Source of the DNA: Cristatella mucedo
Lineage: Eukaryota > Bryozoa > Phylactolaemata > Cristatellidae
DNA length: 64,000 nt
Reading direction: 5' to 3'
Assembly (NCBI GenBank): GCA_009760855.2
Contig: WPIO01000016.1
Span: forward strand, 4,166,001-4,230,000
Positions 22,196-64,000 of the stretch are shown piece by piece (within the stretch, counting starts at the first letter, position 1; each line of letters opens with the position of its first letter). The notes under the pieces were generated by a model. That model saw only the letters and a program-made list of their open reading frames with translations, ran no database searches and was not told where the DNA came from. The position numbers and the translations under genes were made by a program.

Positions 22196-22915
22196 TCATG
22201 CAGAGTCTAGGCAGCTTATGGGACCTGTTCGGTAGCCAATAGAACTCATCTCACACAGCAAACAGAAATTGGGAAGCAGAACATCGTCAGTAGAGGTAGT
22301 AGAGTAGACCGGGTCTGCTAGAGAGTGACATGGAAGTAGCAGCCCGGAACCGCTGGAAAAGATGTGAAACAGTCGGTAGCAGGAGAGTATTTTTCTCTGC
22401 ATGAGAATCGTGGTAGCGAGTTCTACAGTCAAGGACCTGCAGGGCTAAAGCTTCTGTTGCCAACGACCTTTAAGCGGACAGATGGAATAGCTCATTTATT
22501 GTGCATACAGGACCTGAGGTTACAAGGCAGCTAAAGCTAGTGCAGCAGTTCAGCTAGATATGGAGGAGTTAAAGCCGTGGCAGGCCATGTGTGCCGTTGT
22601 AAGAACTTTGCTCTGTATCCGTTTATCAACCGGCAGCCGTCGTGTGGTCAAACCTCTGGCATTTGCAAACTAGCCTTGTTGCCATATTCATAACCATCTG
22701 CAGTGGCCTTGTTACTTTTTTTGGTTGCCCAGCCTAAAGGGAAATACATCAACCAAGCCGAGCCAGAAATAAGGAGCAAGTTAAATTTTTTGCAAGCCAT
22801 CTTGGAAGACGGCTTCTAATCTGAGATAGGGATCGGATGCAATGGCTAGCTGTAGAATCAGTGATCCGAATGAACTATTAAAATTTGGGAAGTTGTTGAA
22901 AAGGGTAAATACATT
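22196..22915 (-). mobile_element. LINE-A, diverged minus copy lacking the last ~90 bp
   Basis: Homology starts inside the ORF end (TTCGGTAGCCAATAGAAC) and proceeds to the block GCAAGCCATCTTGGAAGACG and GATAGGGATCGGATGC, further 5' than most copies here. It has several stops and indels. It lies head-to-head with the plus-strand copy at 22999. Confidence 0.8.
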
Positions 22916-22998
22916 TTGAGCACGTCATGATGTTCGCACAACAGCATCCCCTAATAGAAGAGCAAAGCCTTCTAAGCAAGTCACACGTTGAGAGTGGA

Positions 22999-23590
22999 CT
23001 ATGAATATGGCTGCAAGGCTGGTCTTCAAGTCCCAGCGGTTTGAGCACGTGTCACCTTTGCTGAAAGAGCTATGATGGTTGCCGGTTGAGCAAAGGATAC
23101 AGAACAAAGTTCTTACGCTGACCCACATGGCCCGCCACGGTTTAGCTCCTTCGTACCTAGCTGAACTGCTGCATCAGTTTCAGCCTGTTCGCGCCCTCAG
23201 GTCCTGTGTGGACAATAAATTAGCTGTCCCATTCCTCCGCTTAAAGACAGTTGGCGACAGAAGCTTTAGCTCTGCAGGTCCTAGACTGTGGAACTTGCTT
23301 CCACAATTCCTACGCAACGACATCTACTCTCCGACTGCCGACTATGGCACATCTTTTTCAGCGGTCCTGAACTGCTACTTCTATGCTACTCACTACCTCA
23401 ACTGCTCTCCTAACTCTGCTATGCTTCCCACTTTCTCTTTGTTGCGTGAGACGAAGTCTGTTGGCTACCGAATGCGTACCGAAAGCAGCTTAGGCTGTGA
23501 GTGAGCTATACAAAACTCTCCTGCGTAGCACCTACATGGTCTTTATGACTTTGTGGAGTTACTGACGGAGATACATTACGTTACATTACC
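22999..23590 (+). mobile_element. LINE-A, well-preserved plus copy with TTACA-type tail
   Basis: The ORF at 23079-23504 reads VEQRIQNKVLTLTHMARHG, LAPSYLAELLHQFQP, FLRLKTVGDRSFSSAGPRLW and NCSPNSAMLPTFSLLRETK. One stop interrupts the upstream W-L-P-V box (CTATGATGG). It ends GGAGATACATTACG plus TTACATTAC. It pairs as an inverted repeat with 19493-20064. Confidence 0.88.
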
Positions 23591-23599
23591 TATGGGCAG

Positions 23600-24560
23600 C
23601 AGTTCAGTTATATTGTCATTTAGTTTCAAGAAAGCTTCTGCCATCTCGAATCGAACGTCAGCAATGCTCGAATTCAGTTTATGAGTTTCAGTAGCTGATT
23701 CCGACGGTGTGAATTACAACTATAGCTGAGTATCGTCAGCATAAAAGTGGTGTCCTATTTCATGAGCCTCAATCACTTTTCCCAGATATGCAAGTATAAA
23801 TGGGGAAAAGCAAGTGACCGAGGACGGACTCTTGAGAGATTCCACGGGAAACAGATCTCAAGCCTGACACCCGCACGATGCGGATTACACACCATCAGAC
23901 AAGTATGATTGAAACCAAGCTAGAGCTTTGTCTGCTAGACTGATCGTTGTTTTCAATCTTTCTAGTAGAACGTCGTGATCTTTGGTGCAGAAGGCAGCTG
24001 ACAGATCTGGCTGAACTAAGGCAGTGACATTCCCGCCATTAGTGCCTGGTAAAGTGTCATTTCAACACGGGGGAGAGCAGTTTCAGTGGAGTGGTGTTTC
24101 TTGAACCCACATTGAATTTTGCAAGAATCGTTGACAAAAAAAGGATGAAGGAGAGTCAGGCAGCAGTTTCAAAGACTTTTATATCCAAGATTTTTTAAGT
24201 ATCCGTGTAATGATTGCCGATTTAAAGGACTTAGGTATGACCCCTTTTTCCAAAGAAGCATTAAGAATCTCGGTAATGTCAGGGCTCAGTTGGTCTGACA
24301 GTGATGACTACAGATTGAACGGTTTAGGATCTTCAGCAGACAAGCCCATTTTACTAAACCTTGTTAAGGCAGCCGCGTCGCTCACAGAAACCTCGAAAAA
24401 TATTCAAAGGGAGGTCAAAGGATGCGAATTAGAAATTGCATTCTTCGGAGAGGCACTTTATGGAGACACGAATGTGCACAAGTCTTTCAGTAACGAAGGA
24501 TTTTTTCCGGTAGGAACGTTCAGTTTTTTAAATGGTAACCGGCGTATTCTATTTTACCAT
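23600..24560 (-). mobile_element. L2/CR1-type LINE, reverse transcriptase region, decayed
   Basis: On the minus strand from high to low: ILNASLEKGVIPKSFKSAII, a GFKKHHSTETAL box, QPDLSAAFCTKDHDVLLERL (motif A, catalytic Asp to Cys), DKALAWFQSYLSD, GISQESVLGHLLFPIYT (motif B) and GHHFYADDTQL (intact YADD), with frameshifts between. The plus-strand frame at 24210-24581 is an antisense shadow. The sequence differs from LINE-C, so it is probably a separate family. Confidence 0.88.
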
Positions 24561-25469
24561 AGACAATTAAGGTATAGCTGACTTTAGCCATATCGAGTGT
24601 CTCTTGCAGATTACCTTCGCACCGTATTATACTTTGATTGGGTCATGACAGTACGATCACTCTCGAGCCTTTCAATAAATACAAGAGGATATTCGTCCCT
24701 TGCATTATATTTGTTGTCGATACTACCATTTGAGGTTGAACAGGTATACGAAGTCCCACTTTGGATTTTTCGTCCACTTGGCTATCACTCGGCTCCAATT
24801 CTCTTTTCTTTGTTTTCTCATTTCTGTGTTATCATTTATTCATTATTTTATGTTATTATTTATCATCTTTCGCTTAAGGTTTTTCCATTTCGCTGTTGCA
24901 GCTGTTGCACCGCCTTCGGGATATCGAGGGCTGTGCTAGCTTGATCGTTGATATGTTGCCAGCTTCAGGCCTGAGCCCTAAGCACTCATCGTGCTGCTAC
25001 CCGAACTAATCAGGGCCATTGGATACCATCGTATGGCGACATTTCTGGTGGCGACTGGAAATTCTCGCATCGGCGTTGAGGCGAGCGGCAGCCGGCATCC
25101 TGTGGACTCTTTAGGCGGATACCCAGCGAGAAGCATGCAGGAATGATACTAAACATAGTAATAATACTAAAAAATTGCATTGCAACTCAGATTAGGTATA
25201 TATTTTTCAGGTTCTGGAGCCAAGCCTGAAAAAAGCGTGAGCATATGGAGTGTGGCTAATGGTAGCATGCCACAGCCTCATCGTGAGCATCATGACTGTG
25301 TGCAAGCTAAGCAAACAATCTCTCAATTTAGCTTATGCTAAAAAGATGCCACGTCGATACAAGTAGTCACTTAAGCCGGACGCTTCAAACAAACGAGCAT
25401 GTTCATGGTCTCAATATTCACCTAAATTGACTCTATGTATTATGCCAGCTGCCAGTACTGCTCACTTAC
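24561..25469. other. Region 3' of the last identified USP-like exon
   Basis: No further exon was identified with confidence. An acceptor-like CTTTTTTCAG on the minus strand near 25226 is followed by a short open frame (LAPEPEKYIPNLS) and a stop. 24960-25130 is GC-richer. Confidence 0.3.
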
Positions 25470-57984
<32,515 letters not shown>

Positions 57985-58608
57985 CTACAACAGCAGGGAG
58001 GGAGCTCAGGAATTTAAAATAATGAGTATTCTACGTATTCGAATTTTTAAAATGCTCATTCACACTTCGAGACGAAGATTTTCCAGCTCTGGATCATTGC
58101 TTGATGTTATATGTAGATTGTTTTTTAATTTTTCTTGAAAATTGATCGGCTATCACTCAAGGCTAAGCGTGCTAGTTATCCCATCAGGTGTATCGTTGCA
58201 CCACTATTTGATATGCTTGCTTATAATAATGCGCACCTGAGATGTGCATTTCAATTGAAGCCATGCCTAGTGACGTAAAGAGAAAGCAAATTGACATGTG
58301 CTCAGTTGTATGTCATTGAGTAGAAGAGATCCACAGCATTTTGCGGGAGCTACAAGAGAGAGCTACGCTCTGATACGAACTGTAGCGGCACGCCGCCATG
58401 GCCGCTACCACAACCGCCGCTTCATTGTGCTCTGCTGTCATATTTCTCGTGCAGTTGTAATGTGGCTACTCGTCCCAGCTTCGGTTCAAAGCAACGAGAG
58501 TATTACACAATAGTCTTCTGCCCAGAGGTGTCGACAAGGTTTGTTCTGGCTCGACCAACGAAATTACGTTCACAAATGTCTGCGAACGGTAATAGGCCAT
58601 TTTTTTAC

Positions 58609-58735
58609 AAAGCTTTGTATGCAGCTACTCAAGCCATTGCCTCCGCCGCGTGTTCGTTGCATTTCGAGTCCTTTAGAAACTTTAATGTTCGCGCGACAAA
58701 CACTGAAAGCTCCCATCTTCTCATACGTAGCACAA
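58609..58735 (-). CDS. Candidate 5' exon of the USP-like gene
   Basis: The frame has one base plus 42 codons and ends in phase 0, as needed before exon 57984. The acceptor GACCTCTAG|T is moderate and the donor TTT|GTAAAA weak. The peptide contains NIKVSKGLEMQRTRGGGNGLSS, a basic, glycine-rich linker type with no recognised motif. The opposite strand is also open here, so coding strand is uncertain. Phase agreement with the candidate exon 60009-59858 (ends AG, giving Ser with this T) is the main support. Confidence 0.3.
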
Positions 58736-58959
58736 CTAGAGGTCTGGGCGTGAGCCGAAAACTGATTAATCACTGATGTAATACATGAATAACTCTTTTA
58801 AATGTTCAGTTCGAACTAATATGTTTCAAGAATAAAAGCCGACGTCATTTAATGCGATGTCATTTAATGCCTCATTTTAAAAGCGGCAGTACGATCACGG
58901 CCGTTTTTCTCATTGTATAAAGGACCCTTGTTCGTCCTACTGCTAATGGCAAACGCGCC

Positions 58960-59310
58960 GGGATGGTTTGACCCAGTCGGACGCTTGATCAGGCCAAAGG
59001 TCAAAGCTAACGTATTAGGAGCCCAGGGTCGTGAGCTCTAACCCCGTGGCATGATTGAATCACAAAATAAAAATTAATTTATCTTAGGTGACTATACCAT
59101 CTAATTATATACATGGATATGTAAATATATATATAATTCTGTATTTCCTGCTACTGGACTTATAGTCTGTATTTGTACTTGTACTTGTATTCTGTATTGG
59201 CTGCTGCAGGACTTGTTTCCTCTGCAGTAAATTTAAAGCGCCTATTAAGAGATTGAGTTCTCTGAGGGCACTTTTCAAGTGTAATATTCTTATTATTATT
59301 AACATTATTG
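58960..59310 (+). mobile_element. Decayed SINE1-like head followed by a LINE-C-type tail
   Basis: 58965-59060 resembles the SINE1 head (GACCCAGTCGGACG, AGGTCAAAGC, GGTCGTGAGCTCTAACCCCG). A tail lies at 59225-59310 (TTTAAAGCGCCTATTAAGAG, TTGAGTTCTCTGAGGGCAC, TCTTATTATTATTAAC). They may be two separate insertions. Confidence 0.5.
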
Positions 59311-59857
59311 CTCTAGACCTGGGTTGAAAAATATGAGTTTCTTAAGGCTGAATTCTTTGACTAAAGGCATAGGGTGAATAAAGCCTCACCTCTCAGATTG
59401 TTTTAGTGTTATGTCCTACTGGTAGAGCTATCCAGACATTTTCGACAAATACAATGCTTGGCATAGAGGCTGAGGCCCTGCACAGCGAACGAACGCACCA
59501 GAGCCGAATTCCCAATACCCCTCGCACAGACTGCCCTCGAGACCGTTGCGTCAAACCGTGAACAGCTACCAAGAGCACGTACCTGCAGCCCGAGAGCTGC
59601 TCCGGCATGCGCAGATAGGATAACTCCTTATCCGCCCACCATCCTCGGCCGCTAAGCTGCCAGCGAGTCCCGTGCGAATGAAAAAAAAAGATAAGAAGGT
59701 CGTAACGGGACTCAGGATTTTTAATAACGGATTAGCATCTCAATTTAAAAAATGCTTATCCTAGCTTGAATAATTTCTCACAGCGACTTTTCAGAAGTTA
59801 AACATCTCTCTTAACATTGCAGCGTTTGGTTTTTCAAGAGGATTGTGTAGTCTCTAC

Positions 59858-60009
59858 CTGTGCTTCAATCCCCGGCTCTCTTGCTGAAGGTTTCTTTTAA
59901 ATTCTTTGCAGAATGCGTTGCTGAAAGTCATTCGTGGAGAACAGCAGACTTTCTCAGTGTGAATTACAATATAGACGACATACTTTTTATTGAAAAAACT
60001 TGTGCCGCG
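59858..60009 (-). CDS. Candidate 5' exon of the USP-like gene
   Basis: Fifty codons plus AG lie between a strong acceptor (CTCTTCTTATCTCAG|C) and a good donor (CACAG|GTAGAG). The frame is open across the whole interval, and the two other frames are closed. It reads KKYVVYIVIHTEKVCC and then CKEFKRNLQQES. No family is recognised. It could belong to the same gene, since the phase fits candidate 58735, or be fortuitous. Confidence 0.35.
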
Positions 60010-60619
60010 CTGAGATAAGAAGAGCTAATCACCAAAATTGGCTTGGTCAATATAGTGCTTGTAGCATCTGCACGCGTGCAGTGCATGTCTTGTTCCAAAG
60101 CAAGCTTTTGCCACACATTATTTTAATAACCTACTCAAAATTTGCTGGTTTATTTTGTATTGCATGTGCTTAAGATGTTATTACTTACATGCATTGATTT
60201 GCAAATTATTGCATTAAAGATAGAAGTCGTATTTGGAAATGAGTGTTGGTGCAGTTCTTGAATTTCTTATGGTTTACATTAACAGCTCATATGAGGAAGG
60301 ACATTCTGCATCCAAATGAGAACTAAAGAATATTTACAAAACGTGTGTCACCACGAAGAGAAAAACTTAAAAATGAACTAAATTGCTGACAATTTACACA
60401 ATTCCAAGCCGCCTTTTGCCTGGAACTACCAGTGAAACTGCTTTTTCAACCAACAATGTATCTCAACCAAGAAACTCGGTCTTCCTTAGTCATGATAATA
60501 TGTATACCAACAAATAATCCTTTGTAATTTATCTCTTGTCTTTAATTCGCAAAGCCATAGTGACTATATCTGCGTTACCTTCGAGATTTTTCTAGAACGT
60601 TTTCACGGAAAAAGCTACT

Positions 60620-61190
60620 TTTAAATCAGGGGACGTTGCCAAAAATCGGAAGTCAGTTTCAAGATTTGGAAGCTTGCGAACTAGAGGCAAAAACTCCAGA
60701 TGATTTCAGGCTCGTACGAGTTCTAGGTCTGGATAATACGATGCTTAACCTGGTTCGGAAGTAAACCTGAAAAATATTCGGGAACCCAAAACTGAAGGTG
60801 CCTAAAAGTGAGCTACAAGGTACCTAAAAGTGAGCTCCTTGAAGTCAATGCATTGCTTCACTCTTAGCCAGTGCAGGTCGGTGGGAAGTGGTGCGATGTG
60901 GAAACTTCGACCTCACGACAGACAAGTCTAGCTGCACAGTTTTGCACCAGCTGTAAGCTCCTGATTGCACAGGCCGGTAGACCAGCAAGCAGTGAGTTAC
61001 GAAAGTCAAGACGGGATGTGTACAAATGCATGGACATATTAAGATGTGATATTCCTATCTAAACAAGCTCGAATGTAAGCAATGTTATATAGCTAAATGT
61101 AGGAAGACTTGACTGTGTAGTTGATGCGGTCGTCTAATGCGAGGTCACTTCAGAACAGGACACTTAGTTTTCGTGCAGATTCAAAGGACT
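60620..61190 (-). mobile_element. LINE-C, C-terminal and thumb region
   Basis: It aligns with 46330-46720 and 10830-11190: TCAGTTTCAAGATTTGGAAGC, CGATGCTTAACCTGG, then GACAGACAAGTCTAGCTGC, CCGGTAGACCAGCAAGCAG and CTTGACTGTGTAGTTGATGC. The 18-bp segment GGTGCCTAAAAGTGAGCT is tandemly duplicated at about 60798-60837. Confidence 0.75.
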
Positions 61191-61829
61191 TTTCGTCGAC
61201 GAAGTCTCAAATCAGTATAAAATGGTTGTTCACTGACTGGATTGGGGCATAAAAACTGTAGAGCGCATTCATTTTCCATTGGAGCCGTGTGGCACGAGGA
61301 GGCTGACACTGAGGAATAAGTAGAGCTTTTTTCGAAGGCGTGAAGCCATGTCGGTGCTTCACTCTGCATTCATTGATAGAGCAGGATTCAATACAGCTCC
61401 TTCGGAGAAGAAGATTTGTGGCTATAAATAAACTATTAGCTTCTTAGACTTGCAGCTACATAAAGCAAGTCGATGAGATCTCATGGCGGTTTTGTTAGCC
61501 CTGAAAAAATCAGAGTAGTTTCAGTCTAGCCTATACATAAGCATGGTGCTAGCTTGCTTGGAAACCTCTGTTATGCAGTCCCTAGTCATGGACAGGGATG
61601 ATTAAGGCATTGGCTTTTGTAGGCATTCTATTAATTAAGCTTATTCAAACTACGTCAGCAAGGGTTTCACGGCCATCAAATAGCATTAGCAAAGCATAGC
61701 TGCAAAATCAGTGATTCGTTCTAAACTACTGCTTCCTACTGTATACTCCTGCTTCATAAACCCTGTCCTTTGCTCCCCCCTGTAACTGAAAGCTTTTTAA
61801 TACCCCTTCAAGTGGGCATAAGTAATTAG

Positions 61830-61957
61830 TAAATAGGGCACTTACAGCTGGCGCAAAACGTTGTGGCTACGCTTGTCGGTCGTGAGCTTTGCATTTGCCA
61901 CGGCATATCACCTTTGACCGACCTGCACTGGCTTAAAGTCAAGCAGCGCATCGAATA
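61830..61957 (+). mobile_element. LINE fragment, L-H-W-L-x-V region
   Basis: It reads AQNVVATLVGRELCICHGI, then PLTDLHWLKVKQRIE, like the LINE-C/LINE-D block following C-N-S-L-L-A-G-L. It is cut at about 61958 by a minus-strand LINE-C tail. Confidence 0.65.
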
Positions 61958-62100
61958 ATAATATGAATGCACTTGATATAGCTCCCTGAGAGAACTTAAT
62001 CTCTTTCTAGGCGCTTTCCATTCGCTGCAAATTAAACAGGATCGAATGGTGAGTGGTATTGATAAGTAACATGAATAGCATGGTTATGGGTTACTTTATC
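61958..62100 (-). mobile_element. LINE-C 3' tail
   Basis: It has AATAATAATATGAATGCAC, CCCTGAGAGAACTTAATC, TAGGCGCTTTCCATTCGCTGC, GGATCGAATGGTGAGTGGTA. Only the 3' 140 bp are present. Confidence 0.8.
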
Positions 62101-63796
62101 CTGCCGACGATTGTAGGGCTTTAGCCTCTAGGCGCTAGTTAGGTGTGAGAGTTCCACTAGTCTCAGTTCAAGGTACCTATAAATAGAATGCAGCAAAGAT
62201 TGTACCTTAAAATTGACCCGTCCCGTTTGATTTACGTTTCGACTCATTGATTTATTTCCTGCAAGTCCTAGCTAGGGCGTCCTGTCTACGCTTTCGCCGT
62301 CTCTTCTTCCGACCGGCCCGGGCCTGTGAAAGCTCTGCTGCACGTGACTGGATCCTCCATTAGCTGTGCCATAGAGCTAGAAAGGTCGCGACCGAATTTT
62401 CACTACCCTTTTTAGTGTGCTTGAGAGCTCATGCAAAGCTTCTCAGAGTGTTGCTGGTACACGAATGCGTCCACAAGAGACGAGGTGGACAGACCGTCAG
62501 GCTTAGCTGAAAGTGACATCCCAGCTTAATTTCAGCACATTTAAAGCCGACTAGTCCTAAAGTGGCAGCCCGTGAATCGCACACAAGTCTACATTCGCCA
62601 TTAATTACGCTGTCTTTCTAGACTCTGACGACGCAGGGGCTACATGCTCACCTTTAACCTCTCACTTTCAATCTTTAACAGCTGCTGAGTCAGTCCGAGT
62701 CATGTGTAATACGCGGGGCATTTCCATAAAGATCGCATTGTATTTAAGCAACGTATAAATTACCTTTTTATTTTTATTTTATTTATTTCATCATAAGCCT
62801 ACCTAGCCAATATGCTCAACCCGTTTCGCAAAATCTACGTGCCCTCCGCATGAGGCATTTCAGCAGGCACATAAATAACAGTTGGCGCAAATACACAAGA
62901 GGCACAAGTGGTTTAATTCCTGGCTGCTGCTGCGTCATGTTAAGGCCCGTTAGTACACTGCCAAACTCTTCCAACCCTTGAAATCAAATTCAGAGTAGCA
63001 GTCAGGAGCTGTTAGCAACGACCCCAGTGAGCCTGTTGGAGCATTAAGGATGACTAAGGATTATCGAAAGCATGCGAGCAATTCTCAAATCGAACGAGTA
63101 GGATTTTAGAATTGGCCATGAATGCACAGCTAAACATTGCAAATGGCTGTCTGGTTGCAGATAGTTCGAAAAAATCTCATTGAAGATGCACAGTGCCTTC
63201 CTTGTACGGACTATAATGTTGCAAGTTTAACAGCATCAAGAACCATGACACGAATCCAAATTCGGAATTCGAGCGAGCACTAAAAATTGAAATTGTATAA
63301 TCTAAGGCACGTGCGTGAGAAATTACGTGTCGATGTAGATAAAAATGCTCGCCACTTGGACCTCCATTGTAGATCGGACACGCCTGACACAGGCCTGAGC
63401 TTCCTCTGCCGAGTGTACTGAGGCGATATTTCAGCCAAATTGTAGTGACTTTGCCTTTAGTTACGTTCTTGAAAGCCTCTTATTAATTGGCTAGTGTCGC
63501 TCAAATGTATTCCTGATTGCGAATTTTCTGCCAGGGTTAGTAGATAGCTTTTATTTCGCATTAAGCCTCCTCAAAGCAAGATTGCCGGGAGGCTCAGAGA
63601 TGCATATTCAGAATTTCCAGCCTTTTCAGGCCATGCAATTATCAGAAGTCCGCATCAGCTGCTCCCGTCGAGTCATACTTTCAGCCATATCTCGCTCCTA
63701 AAGTCATGCGTGCCCAGACAGGTATATCTCATCCAAGTTTGCCCACAGATTTGACACATTAAATCGTTCTCCCTTAATATTTGCTATGAGTCTATC
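62101..63796. other. No recognised gene or repeat
   Basis: Unassigned sequence between the last LINE-C tail and the candidate exon at the window end. Confidence 0.35.
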
Positions 63797-63817
63797 TTAG
63801 GTGTCCATTAGGCTTAC

Positions 63818-63988
63818 TATCAACCGGGCAAGCAATCTTAATAATGGCCATCGAATCAGCTCCTTAATTGGCAATAAATTCCTCATAATGCGGCGAATGA
63901 TTCTTGATGCCGTCATTGACTGTTTCATTAGACCAAGACATGAATAATCTCGACTAACTGACCGACAATAACCGATGCCCCCACACAT
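63818..63988 (-). CDS. Candidate 5' exon of the USP-like gene, start unresolved at window edge
   Basis: A minus-strand frame is open from near the window end to the donor TTGATA|GTAAGC, ending in phase 0, which fits candidate exon 60009. The peptide is a basic amphipathic helix type (ASRIIRRIMRNLLPIKELI, then RWPLLRLLARLI). Weak internal acceptors exist, so the true start may lie inside or beyond the window. No homology is recognised. Confidence 0.25.
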
Positions 63989-64000
63989 ATTTTGCTTTTT

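Noticed and set aside
22196-23590. Head-to-head LINE-A pair as a single twin-primed (5'-inverted) insertion
   Set aside because: Both arms contain the 3' ORF end and differ greatly in divergence, so they are separate insertions.
24210-24581. Plus-strand frame of 123 codons
   Set aside because: The minus strand carries clear RT motifs here, so the plus frame is antisense to a LINE.

Overview
The window is nuclear DNA from an animal, most likely an invertebrate. It has no prokaryotic gene layout and few long ORFs. It is dominated by decayed non-LTR retrotransposons (LINEs) of the L2/CR1 superfamily, tRNA-derived SINEs and simple repeats. Outside the first 2.7 kb it is AT-rich. The species cannot be named from the sequence. 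Family names used here (LINE-A, LINE-C, LINE-D, SINE1, SINE2, repeat B) are local labels.

The main host feature is a minus-strand, multi-exon gene. Its exons are too short to show up as long ORFs and sit in large introns packed with repeats. I reconstructed it from splice sites, reading phase and motifs. Eight well-supported exons, in transcript order, are 57984-57846, 52471-52302, 48554-48451, 38074-37918, 35819-35649, 29249-29191, 26903-26775 and 25558-25470. All tested junctions keep phase and create no stop. Together they encode about 339 residues of a divergent ubiquitin-specific protease (USP, peptidase C19): a ubiquitin-like segment, a Cys box, a CxxC zinc-ribbon half with the following L-P-type box, and the start of the His box. 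Four more exons (63818-63988, 59858-60009, 58609-58735, 33311-33472) are phase-compatible candidates. The QQD-box exon and the terminal GHY-type exon were not found. The Cys box carries two extra residues in the oxyanion loop, so the enzyme may be atypical or inactive.

Layout. 1-2671: GC-rich minus-strand LINE of the R2/NeSL (restriction-like endonuclease) type, with frameshifts, a stop and long G/C homopolymers, ending abruptly in AT-rich DNA. 2.7-25 kb: repeat B, LINE-A and LINE-C fragments, SINE2 copies, a Ty3/gypsy integrase relic, and two nearly identical LINE-A copies in inverted orientation. 25.5-58 kb (perhaps to 64 kb): the USP-like gene, with introns carrying LINE-C, LINE-D, LINE-A, SINE1, SINE2 and repeat B, GA and TC tracts, a palindromic 31-bp minisatellite and a stepwise GTCTCT array. 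58-64 kb: candidate 5' exons between further LINE-C pieces.

SINE1 ends in the same 3' tail as LINE-C, which suggests that it borrowed the LINE-C machinery to move. Nested insertions give a relative order: LINE-C is old, and SINE1 and solo tails are younger. All repeat boundaries were read by eye and are approximate to about 10-30 bp.
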